NCBI RefSeq assembly: GCF_003933245.1
Contig: NZ_QUSX01000002.1
Location: 1 to 64,000, forward strand
Source of the DNA: Maribacter algicola
Lineage (GTDB): Bacteria > Bacteroidota > Bacteroidia > Flavobacteriales > Flavobacteriaceae
Length of the DNA stretch: 64,000 bases
Direction of reading: 5' to 3'
Made by a program: the position numbers and the translations under genes. Shown here in pieces: positions 9,427-19,138 of this stretch (its first letter is position 1; every line of letters starts with the position of its first letter). The notes below the pieces were generated by a model. That model saw only the letters and a program-made list of their open reading frames with translations. It had not been told where the DNA came from and made no database searches.

Positions 9427-9858
9427 GTTTTGAATATTTTTTTCCAAATGGTACAAATTATGTGTAAACCTATAAGGATTTAAAAATGTTCATATGTAAC
9501 GCATTCAAATCATGAATGTTAAAATTCAAATTTTGGGTTAATAGTTCTATTCACAATAATTCTGTAAGATGAATATTACATTCCCTTTCATCGACCATCC
9601 CTTTATTTATGGGCTCTAAGCGGGTTACCGATGAACAAGGTATAATAACGATTATTGTTCGAAGGGATATTCTTTCCCGTTACTTTTATCTCACAAATTA
9701 ACTATAAAACCAAACTAACCCAATTTCTTTCCTTGTTGAATGCCTATAATCTTACCTCAGAATTTGGGGTATTTTTTACAACAGTAATCCCTTTTTTTGA
9801 GAATAATAAAGCTGATGAGAAAATGGTGCTCATCATTTAAAAAGAATAATAGAAAGGA
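9427..9858 (+). other. 432-bp gene-free leader before the polysaccharide locus
   Basis: I see no convincing gene here. The region is AT-rich and must contain the promoter of the downstream locus. A weak candidate is a TTG near 9735 followed by AGAATTTG near 9770, which fits TTG-N-TAnnTTTG with one mismatch. A 61-codon frame at 9655-9840 starts with TTG, has no recognisable composition and is not called. Confidence 0.4.
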
Positions 9859-11223
9859 ATGCCCAATAGTATGATAGACTTTTTAACCAATTACTTTTAC
9901 CTGTCCCTGATTGCTGGTTTGGCAGCCTTCTTTTTGTCTTCCAGCATTTATCTATACCCTGTTATCATAAATGTATCCAAATTAAAGGGTTTGATGGATG
10001 ATCCCGATCATCGGAAAATGCATGCCACCAAAACCCCAAACTTAGGTGGATTGGGAATATTCTTGGCTTTTTCGTTATCCATTATTGTGTTTGGTATTTT
10101 GACAGATTTGGTACCCACGGATTTATCCAAACTGCTCGCCATTATGGGTTCATCGATAATCTTGGTCTTTTTGGGCATTAAGGACGATTTGACCGGTATG
10201 GCTCCTAAAAAGAAATTGATTGGCCAGTTGATTGCCGTGTTGAACGTGGTTGTACTTACAGATATTAGAATTTTACATTTTGGGGGAATTTTCGGTTTAA
10301 ACGAGTTACCTTATTTCGCATCCGTCCTATTTTCCATTTTTGTATTCATGTTGGTCATCAATGCATTTAACCTAGTGGACGGTATAGATGGGCTTGCAGG
10401 TTCGCTTTCCATATTGGGAAGCATCACCTTTGGTGTGCTTTTTTCCTTAAAGGGCAATTTTTTGATGACTTTGGTAGCTACAATATTTGTGGGCTCCGTT
10501 CTTGGTTTTTTAAAATATAACTTATCCAGGGACAAGAAGATCTTTATGGGGGATTGCGGGTCATTGTTAACGGGCTTTCTTTTGGCTTATCAAGGCATTT
10601 ATTTTCTAAACTTGAATACAGAAATAGGAACAACAAATAACTATATGAACTCGCCTGTTATTTTGTTGGCCATTCTTTCATATCCATTATTCGATTTATT
10701 GCGTGTATTTTCTATTCGGATTCGGGAGGGGAGAAGTCCCTTTAGTGCTGATTCCAATCATATTCATCACCGGCTTTTACGTTTAGGGATGTCTCATAAA
10801 ATGGCAACTTTTACCTTGGTAATGGCTAATTCCTTGGTCATTGCTTTTGCCTTTTTAACGATGCATTTAAATATCCATATACACTTGGTTGTTTCGGTTT
10901 TGTTCGGTGCAGCTATTTATTTACTGCCATTTTTAAAAGTTTTTAAAATCAAAACGAAAGTACAATCTGCTTCCCTTAACCATGAGGTGGCATCCGTATA
11001 TGGCAACAATACCATGGATGTTTTCAAAATGAAAGATTCGGCCAAAGCCGACCAAAATAAAGGCTTCAAGTCGGCTTTATTTGAGAATGACACTAGTCTA
11101 GCTACTAAAACCAATGGAAATGGGAAAGAATTCCTAAAAGACAGAACCAAGAACTTTAATGTTATAAAGGGAAAACTAAAGTATAAGAAGGACAAGGCTT
11201 TAGACAAGGACGGTGTCCTGTAA
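9859..11223 (+). CDS. WecA/TagO-type polyprenyl-phosphate N-acetylhexosamine-1-phosphate transferase
   Basis: 454 residues with about ten membrane segments. MraY/WecA family signatures are present: PNLGG near residue 55, KDDLTG near 109, NAFNLVDGIDGLAGS near 167, MGDCGS near 229 and HIHHR near 301. The enzyme transfers a sugar-1-phosphate, typically GlcNAc-1-P, to undecaprenyl phosphate at the inner membrane to start synthesis of a repeat unit, which fits its place as first gene of the locus. A hydrophilic Lys/Asn-rich tail of about 80 residues follows the last membrane segment and is longer than usual. The first ATG touches the AAAGGA ribosome site; the ATG at 9871 has more normal spacing and may be the real start. 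Confidence 0.9.
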   Translation: MPNSMIDFLTNYFYLSLIAGLAAFFLSSSIYLYPVIINVSKLKGLMDDPDHRKMHATKTPNLGGLGIFLAFSLSIIVFGILTDLVPTDLSKLLAIMGSSIILVFLGIKDDLTGMAPKKKLIGQLIAVLNVVVLTDIRILHFGGIFGLNELPYFASVLFSIFVFMLVINAFNLVDGIDGLAGSLSILGSITFGVLFSLKGNFLMTLVATIFVGSVLGFLKYNLSRDKKIFMGDCGSLLTGFLLAYQGIYFLNLNTEIGTTNNYMNSPVILLAILSYPLFDLLRVFSIRIREGRSPFSADSNHIHHRLLRLGMSHKMATFTLVMANSLVIAFAFLTMHLNIHIHLVVSVLFGAAIYLLPFLKVFKIKTKVQSASLNHEVASVYGNNTMDVFKMKDSAKADQNKGFKSALFENDTSLATKTNGNGKEFLKDRTKNFNVIKGKLKYKKDKALDKDGVL

Positions 11224-11304
11224 GAATAGGTTGTACCGAGGCAAGATCATCTTAAATAACCGCTAAGAATTGTATCATATAAGGTCAATTTTAAAATTCA
11301 GGAG

Positions 11305-12816
11305 TTGGAAAAATCCATAGAACTTACCAAAGTAGACAATCAAAAAGGAAGCAGCTATAGACAGATAATGAAAGCGACTTCTATCTTTGGGGGTGTCCAG
11401 GTCTTCAATATTATCATTTCCATATTACGGTCCAAGATTATGGCAGTCCTTTTAGGTCCTGCGGGTGTGGGTATACTGGGTTTACTCAATACTACGATTC
11501 TATTGATCAGTTCATTGACGAATTTTGGTTTAGGAATAAGCGGCGTAAAGGACATAGCCACGGCAAAGGATTCCAATGATGGTTCTCGCTTGGCAAAAAC
11601 AATGGCGGTACTTAACCGACTAATTTGGATTACAGGTGTTTTAGGTTCATTGATTACCTTGTTTGGGGCAAAGTGGCTTAGCGAGGTGGCTTTTGGAAAT
11701 TCTGAATATACCCTTGCCTTTGTTTGGCTATCAATTACGGTCCTACTAAAGCAATTGGCCAGTGGGCATTTTGTATTGCTTCAAGGGCTGAGAAGACTCA
11801 AGGATTTGGCAAAGGCCAATATGGTAGGTTCCGGCATAGGGCTTTTATTGTCCATACCTTTTTATTACTACTTGGGATTGGAGGGTATAGTTCCTGGATT
11901 GGTCATTACGGCTTTGGCAACTTTCCTTGTAGCCCTTTATTTTGGGAATAAGATTAAAAAACAATCCGTACCTCTAAGTATCAGGGAATTGAAATGGGAA
12001 GGAAAAGGTATGATGACCATGGGTTTCATGCTCAGTCTCAGTGGTATAATGGTTTTGGGGGAATCATATGCTTTAAGGGTTTTTATTAATTATTCAGGAG
12101 GGGTAGAGCAGGTGGGGCTTTATAATGCGGGAATTGCCTTGATTACCACCTATGTTGGTTTGCTTTTTACGGCGATGGAGACCGACTACTATCCTAGGCT
12201 AGCTTCAGTTGCATCAAATAATATCAAAGCGAATGAGCTTATAAACCAACAGACCGAAATAGCATTGTTAATATTGGCACCCGTTTTGGTTGGATTAATG
12301 GTCTTTATTGATTGGGTCATTATTATCCTGTATTCCTCAGAATTCTTGGCAGTCAACGTTATGATTTACTGGGCATTTTTGGGTCTCTTTTTCAAAGTTC
12401 CTGCGTGGGTGGTTGGGTTTATATTTATAGCTAAAGGTAAGGGTAGACTTTTCTTTTGGAACGAGCTTATTTCAAATTTATACCTGTTGCTATTTAATAT
12501 CATTGGCTACTACTATTGGGGCCTAACTGGTTTAGGTATTTCTTTTCTGGTATCCTATGTCGTATATCTGGGGCAGGTCTTTTTTATAGCTAGGACCAAA
12601 TATCAGTTTTCCTTCCAAAAGGGGTTCTCCAAGATTTTTGGTTTGCAATTCGTCTTTGGTCTATTGTGTTTGGTCGGGATAAAGATCCTTGATACTCCAT
12701 GGATGTATATCTTAGGCAGTGTTCTAATCCTTTTGTCCGGTTATTTTTCATTTGTAGAATTGGATAAACGATTGGGTTTGAAGGAACTCATATTGGGTTT
12801 TTTTGGTAAGAAGTAA
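11305..12816 (+). CDS. Wzx-type polysaccharide flippase (MOP superfamily)
   Basis: 503 residues, almost wholly hydrophobic, with about 12-14 membrane segments. The N-terminal part (IMKATSIFGGVQVFNIIISILRSKIMAVLLGPAGVGILGL) is typical of O-antigen translocases, including the Arg/Lys-LLGPxGVG turn. The protein moves lipid-linked repeat units across the inner membrane. The frame opens with TTG at 11305 directly after CAGGAG. The ATG at 11368 is an alternative start but lacks a ribosome site and would remove a soluble N-terminus of 21 residues. It lies 81 bp after the WecA-like gene and 27 bp before the ligase/polymerase gene, inside the same transcription unit. Confidence 0.88.
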   Translation: MEKSIELTKVDNQKGSSYRQIMKATSIFGGVQVFNIIISILRSKIMAVLLGPAGVGILGLLNTTILLISSLTNFGLGISGVKDIATAKDSNDGSRLAKTMAVLNRLIWITGVLGSLITLFGAKWLSEVAFGNSEYTLAFVWLSITVLLKQLASGHFVLLQGLRRLKDLAKANMVGSGIGLLLSIPFYYYLGLEGIVPGLVITALATFLVALYFGNKIKKQSVPLSIRELKWEGKGMMTMGFMLSLSGIMVLGESYALRVFINYSGGVEQVGLYNAGIALITTYVGLLFTAMETDYYPRLASVASNNIKANELINQQTEIALLILAPVLVGLMVFIDWVIIILYSSEFLAVNVMIYWAFLGLFFKVPAWVVGFIFIAKGKGRLFFWNELISNLYLLLFNIIGYYYWGLTGLGISFLVSYVVYLGQVFFIARTKYQFSFQKGFSKIFGLQFVFGLLCLVGIKILDTPWMYILGSVLILLSGYFSFVELDKRLGLKELILGFFGKK

Positions 12817-12843
12817 AAATCGGTACGATAAATTAAGATCGGA

Positions 12844-14085
12844 ATGAACAATTTTAAAAAGCTGGCAATCTTTGGGGTTTTGTTCATACTTATCTATTTG
12901 GGCCCTGTCCCCGTAGGTCCAACCACTTTTTCCCAATTTTGGAAGATTCCCCTTTTTCTCTTTTTGATATGGCAGGTATTGATCATTCGCAATCGAAGGA
13001 AGCCTAATTTTATAAAATGGTCCTATGCCCGGGCTGGAAAAAACCTGGTGACGGCAAATTTCTCCGTTAGCTATTTTGCGAGCATTATCGATTTTGTGCG
13101 CTACATGATGTTTCCACTCATGTTCGAATATGCGCTCATCAAAATCAAGGATTTGAGAAATTTGGACAAAATACTTTTAGGTTTTGCCCAGTTTGTGGTT
13201 TTATCGGGCATTCCCTTTATTCTGGGTATTTTAGAAACCAAGGCAAAGGATACGGTAGACTATGAAAGCTTCGGGACCTTTTCAGGAATGTTTCAAAATT
13301 CACATGGGGCTGCCATTACCACCACTACCGCGGTTTTGATATTGATCGCTTTTTTGAAGGCAAAATCCAGCATCATTAAGTATACAAAACTGAACTACGC
13401 CATAACCATATTCGGCATCTATCTTATTTATTTGACTTTTGTAAGAACAGGATACGCCATGCTGGCCATTGGTCTTCTGTTCCTGTTTTTGCCCAAGAAA
13501 TTTTCCATCAAACAGATTGCAACTGCCACGTTAACAATTGCCATACTGGCCATTGGGTTTTTCTATCTTTTGGAAACCAACGAGACTTTTTACAACCGTA
13601 TTTTTGATATCCGGAACGGTAAACAGACCGCTGCAGGGTCTGGCCGACTCATTTTTTGGCAAACTGCAGTAGAATTATGGTACAGCGGTAACCTTTTTGA
13701 AATGCTCTTTGGTTTTGGTTTCGACGCCTTGGTTGACAAGATAAAGGAAGCTACTGGCATCAGGGTATATGCCCATAACGAGATATTCACCCAATTAGGT
13801 CAGAATGGGATTCTGGGTATCGTCTTTTTTCTTGGATATCTTGTTTCCCTCTTTAAATTTATTTGGAAAAGAAAAAATAGACCCTCATATCGGTTGGCGC
13901 TGTCCGTATATTTTTTGTATTTATCCTTGATGCTGACTCAAGGGGGAATGTGGTTTGAGCTCGATGTCTTCATGGTACTGGTTTATGTAAAATTGGAGTT
14001 TGAGGACATGATGTTCAAAAAAGTGAATGTCCTTAGGAAAAAAAGAAACATTGAAGAAGCACTTACCTTGGCCGATGCCCGTTGA
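12844..14085 (+). CDS. O-antigen ligase / polymerase-like membrane protein (Wzy/WaaL family)
   Basis: 413 residues with about ten membrane segments. The family feature is the C-terminal segment YAHNEIFTQLGQNGILGIVFFLGYLVSLFKF (near residues 315-345), where His-Asn-x-Phe and Gly-Ile-Leu-Gly are typical of the O-antigen ligase/polymerase domain. The large periplasmic loop before it carries the RLIFWQTAVELW motif. In this context it most likely polymerises flipped repeat units (Wzy role), because no lipid A core genes are nearby; ligase activity cannot be excluded. It is closely spaced with both neighbours (27 and 26 bp). Confidence 0.82.
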   Translation: MNNFKKLAIFGVLFILIYLGPVPVGPTTFSQFWKIPLFLFLIWQVLIIRNRRKPNFIKWSYARAGKNLVTANFSVSYFASIIDFVRYMMFPLMFEYALIKIKDLRNLDKILLGFAQFVVLSGIPFILGILETKAKDTVDYESFGTFSGMFQNSHGAAITTTTAVLILIAFLKAKSSIIKYTKLNYAITIFGIYLIYLTFVRTGYAMLAIGLLFLFLPKKFSIKQIATATLTIAILAIGFFYLLETNETFYNRIFDIRNGKQTAAGSGRLIFWQTAVELWYSGNLFEMLFGFGFDALVDKIKEATGIRVYAHNEIFTQLGQNGILGIVFFLGYLVSLFKFIWKRKNRPSYRLALSVYFLYLSLMLTQGGMWFELDVFMVLVYVKLEFEDMMFKKVNVLRKKRNIEEALTLADAR

Positions 14086-14111
14086 AAACCTTTAGAATTT
14101 ATTGACCGCTC

Positions 14112-15182
14112 ATGGCAAAAATCCTTGTAACGTTACCGCATTTAAGTTCCCCGGGAGGAGTCAGTTCCTTTTGGAATGCCCTTTTGCCCGAGTTTGGAGG
14201 AAGAAAGGAATTTGAAATAATTCCCTTGGAAATAGGAGGGCACGGCAAAAACCCGTTTGGTCCGCTAGTGGATCAATGGAAGCTTTTGAAATCGGTTAAT
14301 AAGGTTGATTTGTGCGTACTAAACCCTTCCTTAGGCGCACGCAGTTTTTTTAGGGATGGATTGTTCGCAAAACAGTTGGCCTTAAGGAAAAGGAAGTTTG
14401 CCATCTTTTTTCATGGATGGGATGAGGATTTTGAACAAATGGTAACGAAGCGTTATATCCCATTATTTAAGGGAACCTTTGCAAAGGCCGAACAGATTTT
14501 TGTGCTTTCAAAGGACTTTGAATCCAAACTCCGGGAATGGGGTTATACAGGTGTGGTCACTGTTGCCACCACAACCATTGAAGGTAGTCTCATCCAAGAT
14601 TTTTCTATTTCGGAAAAAATGAACAATTTAAGAAGTACGGATAAAATGAGACTGCTTTTTATGTCGAGACTGGTAAGGGAGAAAGGTATTTACGAAACTA
14701 TAGATGCTTTTAGAAAACTAAAAAAGTCGGTCCCAAATTTGGAACTTCTGATTGCAGGTGACGGTAAAGAAATGGATAGGGTGGTCAATGAAACCCAGAA
14801 CGATGCTGATATTGAAATTCTAGGACATCTAACGGGAAGTAGAAAAAGGGAAGTATTCATAAATTCACATGTGTATTGTTTGCCTAGCTATACGGAAGGT
14901 CTCCCTACATCCATATTGGAAGCCATGGCTTTTGGAATGCCCGTTATTACGACACCCGTGGGCGGGTTAAAATATTTTTTCAAGGATAAGGAGATGGGAT
15001 ATTTTGTAGATCTGAAAGAAGAGGAAGATATGGCCGCTCGGTTAAAGGATTTGATTTTGGATAGGGAAAAGATGGTCCATATGGGCAATTATAATCACGA
15101 CTTTGCCCTAAGTAACTTAACGGCTAACAAAGTTGCGGAGCGTTTGGCAAATTCCTTTGCCAGTATGATAGCGCGTTCTTAA
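14112..15182 (+). CDS. Family 4-type (GT-B) glycosyltransferase
   Basis: 356 residues. The N-terminal half has the glycine-rich donor loop (LSSPGGVSSFW, residues 11-21). The C-terminal half has the GT4 fold signatures: FMSRLVREKGIYETIDAF, AGDGKE, and YTEGLPTSILEAMAFGMPVITTPVGGL near residue 259, which contains the E-x7-E donor-binding motif. It should transfer a sugar from a nucleotide donor to the growing lipid-linked repeat unit on the cytoplasmic face. Donor and acceptor cannot be read from the sequence. It is the only GT-B enzyme of this kind in the locus, so the repeat unit may be short or use transferases encoded elsewhere. Confidence 0.88.
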   Translation: MAKILVTLPHLSSPGGVSSFWNALLPEFGGRKEFEIIPLEIGGHGKNPFGPLVDQWKLLKSVNKVDLCVLNPSLGARSFFRDGLFAKQLALRKRKFAIFFHGWDEDFEQMVTKRYIPLFKGTFAKAEQIFVLSKDFESKLREWGYTGVVTVATTTIEGSLIQDFSISEKMNNLRSTDKMRLLFMSRLVREKGIYETIDAFRKLKKSVPNLELLIAGDGKEMDRVVNETQNDADIEILGHLTGSRKREVFINSHVYCLPSYTEGLPTSILEAMAFGMPVITTPVGGLKYFFKDKEMGYFVDLKEEEDMAARLKDLILDREKMVHMGNYNHDFALSNLTANKVAERLANSFASMIARS

Positions 15183-15197
15183 TTCCATCATATACCA

Positions 15198-16379
15198 ATG
15201 AAAGAAAATAGGAATTTGGATAATATTAAAGCGGTTTGCATTTCGGATGATTTGGCAGGTTATGACCCCTACGATATATGGATGACCGGTATTGGTATTC
15301 AAATCAAGTCCTTGTTCAATAAAAACAAGTACGTTGGGTTGCTACCAGCAGCGGCTTTAACACTCTATGATCATTTCATAAACAACAATGCCCGTCTGTT
15401 TTACAAAAAAAGGGAATACCCCACGGCAAGGGCTATGGCGGCACTTACCCTGTTCAACATTTACAAAATTGAGAAAAAGGATGAATACCTAGAGTTTGGG
15501 AAACGGCATGTAGATTGGCTTATTGAACATAGCTGCAAGGGTTACGCCGGACTTTGTTGGGGTTTGGGCTTTAAGTGGGCCGTGGGGGAAGGGTTGGACT
15601 ACAACGAGAATACCCCTTTCAGTACACATACACCCTACGCCTTGGAAGCAATACACGCCTATATTCAAATAACCAATGATTCAGAATACATTCAGCATAT
15701 TGAAAGCATATTTACTTTTTATGAAAACGATATAAAGGTTCTTTTTGAGGATTCGGATGAAATGGCTACCTCCTATGGCCCTGCAAAGGACAGACTTGTC
15801 ACCAATGCGGTTTCCTATACTATGTATGCCTATGCGATTTTTTTGGGCTATTTTCCTGATAAAAAAGAAATTATAAAGAAAAGAATAGGCAAGTTGTACA
15901 ATTTTATTAAAAACAGTCAGCGAAACGATGGTTCTTGGCTGTATTCCCCTGAAGATAAAAATTCCTTTATTGATTGTTTCCACAGCTGTTTCGTACTAAA
16001 GAATATCTACAAGACCCATAAAATTCTACCCTTAAAAGACGCCCAGAAAACCATGGCGATGGGCTATGATTATTTAAAACTAAATTTTTACGATTCCAAG
16101 GACGGGCTTTTCAAAAGATTCAGCCTGAGCAATAAGCCCTCCATTATAAAATACGATTTATACGATAATGCGGAGTTCTTACATTTCGCGGTTCTTTTTG
16201 GAGACCACGATTTTGCCAAAAAATTGGCAACTTCAATAGGCGTGAAATTTCGGAAAGGGGATGATATTTATTCGGTCATTGACACGTTCAATTTCCGTAA
16301 AAACAAAAACACCTTACGGTGGGCAAAAATGCCCTATTTATATGCACTTTCGGCACTTGAGCTAGATTATCATGGATAG
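15198..16379 (+). CDS. Cytosolic alpha/alpha-toroid-like protein of the polysaccharide locus, unknown function
   Basis: 393 residues, no signal peptide and no membrane segment. Repeated helical stretches with aromatic and Gly-x-x-Trp motifs (AYTARAMAALTLF-like, GYAGLCWGLGFKW, NDGSWLYSPEDKNSFIDCFHS) suggest an (alpha/alpha)6 toroid as in six-hairpin glycosidases and terpene-cyclase-like folds. Similar proteins are common inside exopolysaccharide clusters, where they are annotated as hypothetical. The gene starts 15 bp after the glycosyltransferase, so it belongs to the operon. A hydrolase or epimerase role on sugar chains is possible, but I do not recognise catalytic residues with confidence. 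Confidence 0.75.
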   Translation: MKENRNLDNIKAVCISDDLAGYDPYDIWMTGIGIQIKSLFNKNKYVGLLPAAALTLYDHFINNNARLFYKKREYPTARAMAALTLFNIYKIEKKDEYLEFGKRHVDWLIEHSCKGYAGLCWGLGFKWAVGEGLDYNENTPFSTHTPYALEAIHAYIQITNDSEYIQHIESIFTFYENDIKVLFEDSDEMATSYGPAKDRLVTNAVSYTMYAYAIFLGYFPDKKEIIKKRIGKLYNFIKNSQRNDGSWLYSPEDKNSFIDCFHSCFVLKNIYKTHKILPLKDAQKTMAMGYDYLKLNFYDSKDGLFKRFSLSNKPSIIKYDLYDNAEFLHFAVLFGDHDFAKKLATSIGVKFRKGDDIYSVIDTFNFRKNKNTLRWAKMPYLYALSALELDYHG

Positions 16380-16584
16380 GATTGGGCGTCGATTTACCTC
16401 ATTTGGTAGAATATATAGGCCGTTCATCTATCGGGATGCATTTCTGTGTGACCTTCAATTTTTATCCACCATCAGTTTGTCCATGGCTTAAGGTGTTTAA
16501 TCGTGTTTTTATGTTAGTGCCAATGCGAAGGACTTACTTTGTCAATGGTAAAATTTTCAACAGAAAGAATAATAAACTAGCCAT

Positions 16585-18429
16585 ATGTGCGGAATTTTAG
16601 GATCGGTAAACATACCATTCTCGGAGGATATCCTTGATTTGATAGCACATAGGGGCCCCGACGATTTTGGTATCGAAAGGTTCGATGTTGGCGAGCATAG
16701 TGTACATTTTGGACATCGCAGGCTCTCCATAGTCGATTTGAGCCCCGCAGGTCACCAACCTATGGTTTCCCCTTGCGGAAATTATGTACTGGTTTTTAAC
16801 GGTGAAATCTACAATCATCAAGAATTAAGACAACGATTACCCAAGGATTTGGAATTTAAGGGGCATTCGGATAGCGAAACCCTGTTGTATTATCTCATTC
16901 ATTTTGGACAACAAGGCATTGCAGACCTTAATGGGATTTTTGGCTTTGCCTTTGCGGATAAGGTCAAAAAGCAAATAATTTTAGCTCGGGATCCTTTTGG
17001 TGTAAAGCCTCTGTATTATTCTCAGAGTGACAAAGGACTTGTTTTTTCATCCGAAATTAGACCAATACGCGCCCTTCACAATGATGGTAAACTTGATGGA
17101 CAGGCACTGGCCAGTCTATTGAGATTAAGATATAATGCGGCACCTCGAACACTTTTTACGAATATTCAAAAAGTTCCTGCAGGGCATTTCATTACTTGGG
17201 ATGTTTCCAATACCGATATTGCACATGAATCACGTTTTTATGCCTTCCAATTGCCAAAAACTAGTAAGGGCAGTAAAAGGGAATTGATTGATAATTATGG
17301 AGCAAACCTTGAGGCGGCCGTAAAAAGACAATTGCTATCCGATGTTGAAGTAGGGGTATTGCTAAGCGGGGGCATAGATAGTGCCTTGATCGCGGCCCTG
17401 GCAAAAAAGCATTATCAGGGCACCTTAAAGGCCTTTACCATTGGTTTTGAAGGAGAATTTGATGAGGACGAAATAGCGGACGCCAAGGAAACTGCAGATC
17501 TTCTTGGCCTGGAACATCATGTTGAAAAAATATCATTCCACGATTTTCTAGGATTGATAAAGGAGTGCTCCCGCATCGTGGAGGAACCCTTGGCAACCAC
17601 TTCCATGATTCCTATGTACTATTTGGCCAAATTGGCCTCCTCACATGTAAAGGTCGTATTGACCGGGCAAGGTGCCGATGAGCCTTTGGGAGGCTATACC
17701 CGGTATCGCTCTGAAATCATTAGAGAACATTTGCCTTCCCCGATAAGGTCTGTGTTGAAACCTACATTTCAATTCTTGGGAACCAAGAACGATCAATGGA
17801 TCAGAGGCGCAAAAACTATGGAAATTTCGATTGAAATGGAACGGTTTTTATCAGTCTATGAGATTTTCGACAAGGAAGAAATAGCACGATTGATAGGTGA
17901 GGATGATCATCTCAGTGAAGGTTTGATAGGTCATTTTTATGATAAGTTGGACTGTAAATCCCGTATACATCCTGCTGAAAAATTGATGGCTTTGGACACC
18001 CGACTCAACCTGTCCGACGACCTATTGAACTATACGGATAAAATAACGATGAATTTTGCGTTGGAATGCAGGGTTCCCATGTTGGATTTAGAATTGGTTC
18101 GCTTCATGGAGTCACTTCCATTGGAACGGAAAGTCAACTACAGGGAGGGAAAACTGATCCATAAGGCATTTGCGGAAAAATTGTTGCCCAAAAAGATTAT
18201 AAATAGGAAGAAAAAAGGTTTCCAGTCACCAACCAATACATGGTTTAGGGAAGAAATGGACATCTTGAAAGGGCTGTTGCTGGATCCAACATCTTCGTTC
18301 GCAAAGGTTTTTAATTTAAAATATGTAGACCAAATTTTAAATGCTCATGCCTCTGGTTACAACAAAGAGAAACAGATTTTTCTTTTGTTGGGCATTTATT
18401 ATTGGTTTGATTCTAATGACACTAACTGA
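16585..18429 (+). CDS. asnB: Glutamine-hydrolysing asparagine synthase family protein
   Basis: 614 residues. The N-terminal class II glutaminase domain begins MCGILGS, so Cys2 is the nucleophile, and this fixes the start; HRGPDDFG and GEIYNHQELR follow. The C-terminal ATP-pyrophosphatase domain has the PP-loop LLSGGIDSALIAAL near residue 257 and the downstream GADEPLGGYTRY. It transfers ammonia from glutamine to a carboxylate. In polysaccharide loci such proteins probably amidate a sugar acid or modify a surface molecule rather than feed the asparagine pool (inference). It overlaps the next gene. A 205-bp gap precedes it, the largest break in the first part of the locus. Confidence 0.92.
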   Translation: MCGILGSVNIPFSEDILDLIAHRGPDDFGIERFDVGEHSVHFGHRRLSIVDLSPAGHQPMVSPCGNYVLVFNGEIYNHQELRQRLPKDLEFKGHSDSETLLYYLIHFGQQGIADLNGIFGFAFADKVKKQIILARDPFGVKPLYYSQSDKGLVFSSEIRPIRALHNDGKLDGQALASLLRLRYNAAPRTLFTNIQKVPAGHFITWDVSNTDIAHESRFYAFQLPKTSKGSKRELIDNYGANLEAAVKRQLLSDVEVGVLLSGGIDSALIAALAKKHYQGTLKAFTIGFEGEFDEDEIADAKETADLLGLEHHVEKISFHDFLGLIKECSRIVEEPLATTSMIPMYYLAKLASSHVKVVLTGQGADEPLGGYTRYRSEIIREHLPSPIRSVLKPTFQFLGTKNDQWIRGAKTMEISIEMERFLSVYEIFDKEEIARLIGEDDHLSEGLIGHFYDKLDCKSRIHPAEKLMALDTRLNLSDDLLNYTDKITMNFALECRVPMLDLELVRFMESLPLERKVNYREGKLIHKAFAEKLLPKKIINRKKKGFQSPTNTWFREEMDILKGLLLDPTSSFAKVFNLKYVDQILNAHASGYNKEKQIFLLLGIYYWFDSNDTN

Positions 18430-19138
18430 AAAAAATATGGTTTGGGAAATGTTGAACGGGGTCAAGACCGCTGTTCCCAATTCACGCGAAGAACTACTGG
18501 AATATGTTTTTGAAAACAAAAATATCCTGGTTGCCGTAAATGCCGAAAAAATCCATCATGCCACGGACCTTTCAAAGGAAATTATCAACAGGAATGTGGG
18601 GTATCCTGATGGCGTAGGTGCTGTTTGGGCCCTCAATAGAAAGGGACATAAAAATGTCCAGAAAATTCCGGGATGTGAGCTCTGGTTGGATATTGTTGCA
18701 AAATATCATGACACCAAATCTTTTTTCCTTATGGGAGGTGAAGATGCTGTTATCAATAAAACGGTAGAACTTTTAAAGTTGCAATTTCCAAACATAAATC
18801 TAGTTGGATATCGCAATGGTTTTCTGAAGGACCAAAAAGATAAGGAAGACCTATTGGAAGAGATTGCATTAAAACGCCCCGATGTGGTTTTTGTGGCCAT
18901 GGGCAGTCCAAGGCAGGAACTATTGATGGAAGAAATGGCAAAACTACATCCTGCCGTATATCAGGGTTTGGGAGGTAGTTTTGATGTTTTTACGGGTAAG
19001 GTAAATAGAGCACCACAATGGTGGATTAAAAATGGTCTTGAAGGCGTTTACAGGACCATGAAAGAACCCAAGAAGCGCGTCATGAGAGATATAAGGGTAT
19101 TGCCATTTTTTATGAAATTGATATTGAACCAGTTATGA
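18416..19138 (+). CDS. WecG/TagA/CpsF family glycosyltransferase
   Basis: 240 residues from the ATG at 18416, which overlaps the asparagine synthase stop by 14 bp. The frame extends further upstream, but those codons lie inside asnB and are not typical of the family. Signatures are YPDGVGAVWALNRKG, the FLMGG nucleotide-binding segment, VAMGSPRQELLM and GGSFDVFTGKVNRAPQWW. Family members (WecG, TagA, GumM) add the second sugar, such as ManNAc or a uronic acid, to the polyprenyl-linked first sugar. It is therefore the likely partner of the WecA-like enzyme. The UDP-GlcNAc 2-epimerase in the same locus would supply UDP-ManNAc, the donor used by TagA, which makes a GlcNAc-ManNAc linkage plausible (inference). 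It overlaps the next gene by 4 bp. Confidence 0.9.
   Translation: MTLTEKNMVWEMLNGVKTAVPNSREELLEYVFENKNILVAVNAEKIHHATDLSKEIINRNVGYPDGVGAVWALNRKGHKNVQKIPGCELWLDIVAKYHDTKSFFLMGGEDAVINKTVELLKLQFPNINLVGYRNGFLKDQKDKEDLLEEIALKRPDVVFVAMGSPRQELLMEEMAKLHPAVYQGLGGSFDVFTGKVNRAPQWWIKNGLEGVYRTMKEPKKRVMRDIRVLPFFMKLILNQL

Noticed and set aside
9655..9840. 61-codon frame before the WecA-like gene
   Set aside because: TTG start, no ribosome site, no recognisable fold or motif, and it lies in the likely promoter/leader region.
16372..16600. Short frames (39 and 72 codons) in the 205-bp gap before the asparagine synthase
   Set aside because: Unlikely composition, weak starts and overlap with the well-defined Cys2 start of asnB; possibly remains of a lost gene but nothing supports a call.
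18341..18415. Upstream extension of the WecG/TagA-type frame
   Set aside because: It lies wholly inside asnB and would give an atypical hydrophobic N-terminus; the ATG at 18416 gives the normal family length.
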